A stretch of DNA of 64,000 nt, taken from Stutzerimonas kunmingensis (GTDB taxonomy: Bacteria; Pseudomonadota; Gammaproteobacteria; Pseudomonadales; Pseudomonadaceae). The stretch is taken from the NCBI RefSeq assembly GCF_002929225.1, contig NZ_PISM01000001.1:1-64000 (forward strand), given 5' to 3'. Each line of letters opens with the position of its first letter. Positions within the stretch are counted from its first letter, which is position 1. The notes below the pieces were generated by a model, which was not told the origin of the DNA, searched no databases, and saw nothing but the letters and a program-made list of their open reading frames with translations. Shown here piece after piece: positions 58,502-64,000 of the stretch. Position numbers and translations under genes: made by a program.

Positions 58502-59958
58502 CGCTTGCCCTCCAGGTGCTCGCGGGCCAGCTCGTGCAGCGAGCGGGCGGCAGGTTTCGGTGCGCTGTGGTTCTGCGTCCAGGGGCCGATGTTCGATGGC
58601 GTCAGGCCGCGCAGACGGGTGGCGAAGAAGCCGAACACGCGGTACAGCGTCGGGCTGGTGTTGAGCAGCCGCCAGCCAGCCCACATCAGTCGTTCCTGCT
58701 TCGAATATTTGCTGCCCTGGCCGCGCATGACCTTGTGTGGATCGTCCGGTGCCTTGACGTTCTCCTCACGCAGGCGCCGCAGGATGGACGGGATCGGTAT
58801 CTTCACCGGGCAGACTTCGCCGCAGGCGCCGCACAGCGACGAAGCGCTGGGGTGATCCGGCACCTTGTCCAGGCCGACCATGTGTGGCGTGATTATCTTG
58901 CCGATCGGTCCGGGATAGACCTCGCCGTAGGTGTGGCCGCCGACGCGGGTGTACACCGGGCAATGGTTCATGCAGGCGCCGCAGCGGATGCAGTTGAGGG
59001 TCTGGCGCAGCTCGCTGTCGGCGAAGGCCTGGCTACGGCCGTTGTCCAGCAGGATCAAATGCACTTCCTGCGGGCCGTCGAGCTCGTCGGCCTTGCGCGG
59101 GCTGGAGATCATGTTGACGTAGGTGGTGATCGGCTGGCCCAACGCCGAGCGAGTCAGCAGCGAGAGCAGCGGGACCACGTCGCGCAGGTTCTCCACGACC
59201 TTCTCGATCCCGGTGACGGCGATATGTACCGGCGGCACACCGGTGGAGATACGCCCGTTGCCCTCGTTTTCCACGAGCAGCAGGGTGCCGGTTTCAGCCA
59301 CTGCGAAGTTCACACCGGAGACGCCGATATCGGCCTCGAAGAACTTCTGGCGCAGCGTGCGGCGGCCGATCTGAATGAGTTGGTCGACGTCCTTGGTGTA
59401 CTCCACGCCGAGTTTCTCGTGGAACAGGGACGCGACCTGGCCGGCGTTCTTGTGGATTGCCGGCATGATGATATGGGAAGGCTTTTCGTGGTCGAGCTGG
59501 ACGATGTACTCGCCCATGTCCGATTCCAGGCATTCGATGCCATGGCCTTCGAGGAAATGGTTCATCTCCATCTCTTCGCTGACCATCGATTTGCCCTTGA
59601 TCACCTGCTTCGCCTCGTGGGCGCGGGCGATCTCGAGGACGATGTTGTTCGCCTCTTCAACCGTCTCCGCCCAGTGCACTTTCACACCATTGCGGGTCAG
59701 GTTGGTTTCCAGCCGCTCGAGCAGCTCGGGCAGCTTGGACAGTGCGCGGGCGCGGATGCGGTTGCCCATCTCGCGCAGCCGCTCGCGTTCGTCGGCATCG
59801 CTGAAGGCCACGGCGCGCTTGGTCATCAGCGAGTCCATGGCGGTGCGGAAGTTGCGCCGCAGCTGGTCGTCCTTCAGGGACTTGCGAGCGCGGGCGCGGA
59901 AATCCGGGTCACCGGCGTTCTCGATCTGTATCGCGGGAATACGCTGTTCGGCGTTCAT
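58498..59958 (-). CDS. lutB: L-lactate utilisation iron-sulfur protein LutB
   Basis: 486 residues. N-terminal LUD domain with conserved SDMGEYIVQLDHEKPSHI and GVNFAVAETGTL, then two 4Fe-4S motifs (CIRCGACMNHCPVY; CGACGEVCPVKIP). It is the electron-transfer subunit of the L-lactate dehydrogenase complex. Overlaps lutA and lutC by 4 bases each. Confidence 0.94.
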   Translation of the reverse strand: MNAEQRIPAIQIENAGDPDFRARARKSLKDDQLRRNFRTAMDSLMTKRAVAFSDADERERLREMGNRIRARALSKLPELLERLETNLTRNGVKVHWAETVEEANNIVLEIARAHEAKQVIKGKSMVSEEMEMNHFLEGHGIECLESDMGEYIVQLDHEKPSHIIMPAIHKNAGQVASLFHEKLGVEYTKDVDQLIQIGRRTLRQKFFEADIGVSGVNFAVAETGTLLLVENEGNGRISTGVPPVHIAVTGIEKVVENLRDVVPLLSLLTRSALGQPITTYVNMISSPRKADELDGPQEVHLILLDNGRSQAFADSELRQTLNCIRCGACMNHCPVYTRVGGHTYGEVYPGPIGKIITPHMVGLDKVPDHPSASSLCGACGEVCPVKIPIPSILRRLREENVKAPDDPHKVMRGQGSKYSKQERLMWAGWRLLNTSPTLYRVFGFFATRLRGLTPSNIGPWTQNHSAPKPAARSLHELAREHLEGKR

Positions 59959-60776
59959 CGGGCACCTCCGGTGCGTTGCCAGAGGAAGGTCGCCAGATGC
60001 TGACCGCGCAGGGCTTCACGCTGCTTCTCCAGCGAACCATTGATGTTCATCAGACAGCCGCAGTCGGCGCTGATCACCTGATGCGCGCCGGATTCCTTCA
60101 GTGCGCGGGTCTTGTCCAGCACCATGGCGCCGGAGATGTCGGGCATGCGTACGCTGAAGGTGCCGCCGAAGCCGCAGCATTCGCTTTCGTGGTCATGCTC
60201 GACGCGCTCGACCTGGCCCAGCTGGGCAAGCAGGGCGCGGCCGTGCAGGTGGGTGTTCATCTCGCGGCGGGCCGAGCAGGAGGTATGCAGGGCAACCTTG
60301 GTCGGCGTGCCGGCGTCCTTGAATTCGACCTTGCAGACGTTGAGCAGGAACTCGGCCAGCTCGAAGGTGCGCTCGGCCAGCGCTTGCGCCTTCTTCAGCG
60401 TGGCCGGCTCGTCCTTGAACAAGTCCAGATAATGGTGGCGCAGCATCCCGGCGCAGGAACCGGACGGGACGACCACGGGCCAGTCGTTGGCGAACAGATT
60501 CAGTTGCGCCCGTGCGACGTTGCGTGCCTCGTCGGTGTAGCCGCTGGTGTAGGCAGGCTGGCCGCAGCAGGTCTGACCCTGCGGGAAGTGCACGGTCAAT
60601 CCTTCGCGCTCGAGCAGGCGGATGGCATCCAGGCCAGCCTCGGGATAGAACAGGTCGACCACGCAGGTACCGAACAGATAAACCTGGCTCGGCTTGGCGG
60701 GGTATTCGCGCGGCTTTGGCAGCGGCGGCGCGACGCGGGTAGCGTTCGGCGCAGCATCGTAGAAGAGTTCGCTCAT
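59955..60776 (-). CDS. lutA: L-lactate utilisation protein LutA (CCG domains)
   Basis: 273 residues with two CCG domains: GTCVVDLFYPEAG with TCCGQPAYTSGY, and TSCSARREMN with ECCGFGGTFSV. Subunit of the L-lactate oxidising complex, related to GlcF and HdrB. It lies 169 bp after lldP with a hairpin in the gap. Confidence 0.93.
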   Translation of the reverse strand: MSELFYDAAPNATRVAPPLPKPREYPAKPSQVYLFGTCVVDLFYPEAGLDAIRLLEREGLTVHFPQGQTCCGQPAYTSGYTDEARNVARAQLNLFANDWPVVVPSGSCAGMLRHHYLDLFKDEPATLKKAQALAERTFELAEFLLNVCKVEFKDAGTPTKVALHTSCSARREMNTHLHGRALLAQLGQVERVEHDHESECCGFGGTFSVRMPDISGAMVLDKTRALKESGAHQVISADCGCLMNINGSLEKQREALRGQHLATFLWQRTGGAR

Positions 60777-60945
60777 CGGCTTGGTCTCCGGGTTAGCCCG
60801 GTTATCCGCAAACAGGCTTTTGAAAAACTATCTGCGTTGGCAAGACGTCGTTAAAAGCAGCCTCGCCTACGTTTTTCAATGCGCCTGTCAGGTGCGGTTT
60901 CTGGAATGCAACCGTGCCCCCAAGCGGGGGCACGATTCCTGTTTC
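60777..60945 (-). other. lldP-lutA intercistronic region with hairpin
   Basis: CGTGCCCCC (60913-60921) pairs with GGGGGCACG (60926-60934), 11 bp after the lldP stop on the minus strand, without a T-run; a possible transcript stabiliser or partial terminator. A second dyad, TTGAAAAAC (60820-60828) and GTTTTTCAA (60871-60879), lies closer to lutA. Confidence 0.65.
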
Positions 60946-62640
60946 TTACACTCCGACCAGTGGGTCGGTCACGCCTAGCACGTAGATGGCGATCAGGCCG
61001 ATCACCCCCGTGAACAGCACGTAGTACAGCGTAGGCCATATGGTCTTGCGCAGCGTGGAGCCTTCGCGACCGAGCAGGCCAACGGTAGCGGATGCCGCCA
61101 CCACGTTGTGGATCGCAACCATGTTGCCTGCCGCAGCGCCAACAGCCTGGGTGGCAACTACCATCGCCCCGGAAATTCCGAGCGACTGCGCAACGCCAAA
61201 CTGGAACTGGCTGAACATCATGTTGCTGACGGTGTTGGAGCCGGCCAGGAACGCACCGAGCGCACCGACGGCCGGTGCCAGCAGCGGGTAGATGCTGCCG
61301 ACGCTATCGGCGACATAGCGCGCCATGACGATTGGCATACTGGCCAGCTCGGCGCCGTTGACGCCGGAGTTGATCAGGATGCGCACCATCGGCACGGTGA
61401 ACAGCAGTACGAAGCCGGCGCTGAGCAGCACGCTGCTGGATTCCTTCACGGCAGCCTTGAGCTCGGAAACGCGCATGCCGTGCAGGAAGAACGTAATCAG
61501 CACCACCATGACCAGGATGCCGCCTGGCAGATACAGCGGTTCAATGCCGGCATTGATGCCGGTCTCACCGAGGATGTTGGCAAAGGCGATGGATACCGAT
61601 TTCAGCGCGGCCGTGACCTGCGGGAACACGCGGCTGATCACCAGAATCGCGCCGACCAGCACGTAGGGCAGCCAGGCACGGAAGGCGCTCATCGGGCGCG
61701 CCGCGATGTCGTCCAGCTTCATTTCTATGGTGCCCAGCCATTCGGCTGGCCATTCTTTGGCGTCGGCGAAGTCCCAGGTGGTCTTCGGCGTCAGGAACTT
61801 GAAGCGAGCGGCAGTGGTAACGATCGCCAGGCCCACCAGGCCGCCGAGCAGCGACGGGAATTCCGGACCGAGGAAGATGCCGGTGGCAGCGTAGGGCAGG
61901 GTGAACGCCAGGCCGGCGAAGATCGCGAACGGCAACACTTCGAAGCCGGCTTTCCAGCTTTTCTCCTTGCCGAAGAAGCGCGTCAGCATCAGCACCATGA
62001 CCAGCGGCATTACTGTGCCGACGATGGCGTGGGTGATCGCCACACTGCTGGTGATCTGCTGCAGGTAGGCGTTCCAGCTGGACCCCTGCGCAACCAGTTG
62101 CGCGCCGATGGTGGCGGTATCCAGGCCGCTGTTGATGCCCACGACGATCGGCGTACCGACCGCGCCAAAAGACACCGGCGTGCTTTGCACCAGCATGCCG
62201 AGCAGGACTGCAGCCATTGCCGGGAAGCCGACCGCAACCAGCAGCGGTGCGGCGATGGCGGCCGGAGTGCCAAAGCCGGAAGCGCCTTCGATGAAGCAAC
62301 CGAACAGCCAGGCGATGATGATGGCCTGGATGCGGCGGTCAGGGCTGATGGTGGTGAAACCGGCACGAATGGCGGTGATGCCGCCGGAATGCTTGAGGGT
62401 GTTCAGCAGCAGGATTGCGCCGAAGATGATCCACAGCAGGCCCAGGGTGATCACCAGGCCTTGCAGCGTCGAGGCGATGATGCGGTTGACGCTCATGTCC
62501 CAGACGAACAACCCGATGGCTGCGGTGAACAGGAAGACCAGCGGCATGGCGCGGCTGGCGGGCCAGCGCAGACCGATCAGCATGATTGCTGCGAGCAGAA
62601 TGGGTGTGAAGGCGAAAAGTGCGAGCAGTCCGTTGGACAT
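60946..62640 (-). CDS. lldP: L-lactate permease
   Basis: 564-residue LctP-family lactate/proton symporter, about 12-14 membrane helices. Family blocks visible: [35 protein letters not shown] and [20 protein letters not shown]. First gene of the minus-strand lactate operon, divergent from lldR over the operator region. Confidence 0.95.
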   Translation of the reverse strand: MSNGLLALFAFTPILLAAIMLIGLRWPASRAMPLVFLFTAAIGLFVWDMSVNRIIASTLQGLVITLGLLWIIFGAILLLNTLKHSGGITAIRAGFTTISPDRRIQAIIIAWLFGCFIEGASGFGTPAAIAAPLLVAVGFPAMAAVLLGMLVQSTPVSFGAVGTPIVVGINSGLDTATIGAQLVAQGSSWNAYLQQITSSVAITHAIVGTVMPLVMVLMLTRFFGKEKSWKAGFEVLPFAIFAGLAFTLPYAATGIFLGPEFPSLLGGLVGLAIVTTAARFKFLTPKTTWDFADAKEWPAEWLGTIEMKLDDIAARPMSAFRAWLPYVLVGAILVISRVFPQVTAALKSVSIAFANILGETGINAGIEPLYLPGGILVMVVLITFFLHGMRVSELKAAVKESSSVLLSAGFVLLFTVPMVRILINSGVNGAELASMPIVMARYVADSVGSIYPLLAPAVGALGAFLAGSNTVSNMMFSQFQFGVAQSLGISGAMVVATQAVGAAAGNMVAIHNVVAASATVGLLGREGSTLRKTIWPTLYYVLFTGVIGLIAIYVLGVTDPLVGV

Positions 62641-62737
62641 GTCAGGCTTCCCCTGCGGTTCGGTTCAGATGGGGCCCTGAGCGGACCGTGGAGTAGTTTT
62701 TGTGCGCAGATCTCATGCTGAGTCCTCTTATTTTTAG

Positions 62738-62762
62738 ACCACTCTGTAAAGTGGTAATACCA
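62738..62762. promoter_or_regulatory. LldR operator region
   Basis: TGGTAATACCA (62752-62762) fits the FadR-type GntR consensus TNGTNNNACNA, and it overlaps a second dyad ACCACT (62738-62743) / AGTGGT (62750-62755). It lies between divergent lldP and lldR, 98 bp before the lldP start, and should repress both until lactate binds LldR. Confidence 0.75.
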
Positions 62763-62907
62763 ATTAACAGAAGTGAATGGCCAGCGTAAGAGCTGCGTAT
62801 AGGGGCGTCAATTAGCTAGCTATAGACTTTGGTCGCAACAACCGGCCTTGTGCAGATGCGCGGTCATGGCTAGCATTTTCGGATTGGTATGACCATTCGG
62901 GGTGGCT

Positions 62908-63693
62908 ATGGACGTGGGGATGGTGCGGCAGCGGCGGCTAGCGGACGATATCGTCGCGCAGCTGGAAACCATGATTCTCGAGGGCACGCTCAAGGCGGGT
63001 GAGCGTCTGCCTGCGGAGCGCGCCCTGGCTGAAAGCTTTGGCGTCTCGCGGCCTTCGCTTCGCGAAGCGATTCAGAAGCTCGCGGCCAAGGGGCTGCTGG
63101 TCAGTCGGCATGGCGGAGGTACGTTCGTCGCCGAGTCGCTGGGCTCGACGTTCAGTGATCCGTTGCTGCATCTGCTGGAAAACAACAGCGATGCGCAGCG
63201 TGACTTATTGGAGTTTCGCCACACGCTCGAGGGCAGCTGCGCCTACTACGCAGCGCTGCGTGCGACCGAGGTGGATCGGAAGCGGCTCACCGAAGCCTTT
63301 GCTGCATTGCAGGACTGCTACGCCCGGGAAGGCAAGGTCTCTCGGGCAGAAGAGGGCGCAGCCGATGCCCAGTTCCATCTCGCCATTGCCGAAGCCAGCC
63401 ACAACGCGGTGCTGCTGCATACCATTCGTGGCCTGTTCGACCTGCTCAAGCGCAACGTGGTGACCAATATCGGCGGCATGTACGCCCTGCGTGACGAAAC
63501 GCGGGACATGCTGATGAGCCAGCATCGCGAGTTGTACGAGGCGATCATGGCCAGGCGAGCGACCGAGGCGCGGGAGGTTATTCATCGGCATATCAATTAC
63601 GTGCAGGAAGTGCTGGCTGAAGGTCAGCAGGAGGCTCAGCGTCTGGCGCGCGCGCAGCGCAGGCAGGGAGAGCGGATGCAGAAGGAAGGGTGA
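62908..63693 (+). CDS. lldR: GntR/FadR-family lactate regulator
   Basis: 261 residues from ATG 62908 (MDVGMVRQRRLADDIVAQLE). N-terminal winged helix (AERALAESFGVSRPSLREAIQKLAAKGLL) and C-terminal FCD domain with metal-binding His/Asp positions (DAQFHLAIAEASHN; LLMSQHRELYEAI; VIHRHI). Represses lldP-lutABC-dld; L- and D-lactate are effectors in P. stutzeri. A GTG at 62902 is an alternative start. Confidence 0.92.
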   Translation: MDVGMVRQRRLADDIVAQLETMILEGTLKAGERLPAERALAESFGVSRPSLREAIQKLAAKGLLVSRHGGGTFVAESLGSTFSDPLLHLLENNSDAQRDLLEFRHTLEGSCAYYAALRATEVDRKRLTEAFAALQDCYAREGKVSRAEEGAADAQFHLAIAEASHNAVLLHTIRGLFDLLKRNVVTNIGGMYALRDETRDMLMSQHRELYEAIMARRATEAREVIHRHINYVQEVLAEGQQEAQRLARAQRRQGERMQKEG

Positions 63694-63764
63694 GAGCGGA
63701 GCCGGCACTGCCTGCCGGCTCGGTATCACTGCTTAGGCTGATCAGGCCAAACGCTGAGCGTGGC

Positions 63765-64000
63765 TCAGTCGTCCTTGCCCTTGGTGCGCATTGCGCGCTG
63801 GATCTCCCGATCGGAATCGCGTTCCTTCTCGGTGTGGCGCTTGTCGTACTCCTTCTTGCCTTTGCCGAGGGCAATCTCGCACTTGATCATGTGCTTCTTC
63901 CAGTACAGCGACAGCGCTACGCAGGCGTAGCCTTTCTGCTGTACGGCGCCGAACAGCTTGCCCAGCTCGCGCTTGTTCAGCAGCAGCTTGCGGGTGCGGG
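63765..64000 (-). CDS. smpB: SsrA-binding protein SmpB (partial, 5' end outside window)
   Basis: The visible C-terminal 77 or so codons read [40 protein letters not shown], and the tail [20 protein letters not shown] up to the TGA at 63767-63765. This is the SmpB barrel end and the basic tail that enters the ribosomal mRNA channel. Partner of the tmRNA at 53982-54360. Confidence 0.96.
   Translation of the reverse strand, partial: RTRKLLLNKRELGKLFGAVQQKGYACVALSLYWKKHMIKCEIALGKGKKEYDKRHTEKERDSDREIQRAMRTKGKDD

Noticed and set aside
54801..62721. Long plus-strand open frames opposite the lactate genes (for example 55275-56822, 58516-60003, 61108-62721)
   Set aside because: They are antisense shadows in GC-rich DNA; the minus-strand frames carry all known lactate-enzyme motifs and overlap as an operon.

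Overview
The window reads as a chromosomal stretch of a Pseudomonas stutzeri-group bacterium (Stutzerimonas). The right end is core genome: tmRNA (53982-54360, minus), a small secreted protein, the lactate-use cluster lldR / lldP-lutA-lutB-lutC-dld, and the 3' part of smpB. This lactate gene order is the one known from P. stutzeri, and the tmRNA tag reads ANDDNYEGYALAA.

Everything left of the tmRNA 3' end is an accessory island. Two tandem tyrosine recombinases (50020-53883) sit directly against the tmRNA CCA end, the classic ssrA insertion site. No second att copy was found, so the far end is probably outside the window. Backbone pieces of an integrative conjugative element or plasmid are scattered through it: a relaxase with only its C-terminal part left (10991-12235), a broken DNA methyltransferase, two SRAP (YedK/HMCES) genes, umuDC behind an SOS box, and an MvaT-type silencer. 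Several IS elements and IS remnants (IS5, IS1182, IS3 families) cut it up.

The cargo is mostly metal and envelope stress genes. (a) 0.9-2.7 kb: a DsbD split into a beta-gamma protein and a separate alpha-domain protein. (b) 2.9-8.2 kb: a CadR-type regulator with two CadR-like operators, a heavy-metal-domain/CDF transporter on one side, and on the other a five-gene string of DUF3703, lspA, AraC regulator, membrane fatty-acid hydroxylase and a CYP152-type P450 peroxygenase. (c) 12.7-18 kb: Met/His-rich secreted protein, ACR3/BASS-like permease, truncated sensor kinase, cytosolic Cys-rich copper-storage protein. (d) 18.5-27 kb: a complete Tn7-like transposition operon tnsA-tnsB-tnsC-tniQ-tniQ with repeat arrays beside tnsA. 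(e) 27.9-29.5 kb: dsbB, a DsbA-like oxidase and an amber-interrupted methyltransferase. (f) 29.7-44.6 kb: CDF zinc exporter, czcCBA efflux pump with czcI, OprD porin, czcRS two-component system, a free-standing CadR-type metal-binding domain, and a second apolipoprotein N-acyltransferase (lnt).

Taken together the island seems to couple efflux of Cd/Zn/Co/Cu ions with repair of the envelope: periplasmic thiol chemistry, lipoprotein maturation and perhaps fatty-acid hydroxylation. Several palindromes of the type ATTACAnnnnTGTAAT lie before the metal genes and probably mark a CzcR/CopR-type regulon.
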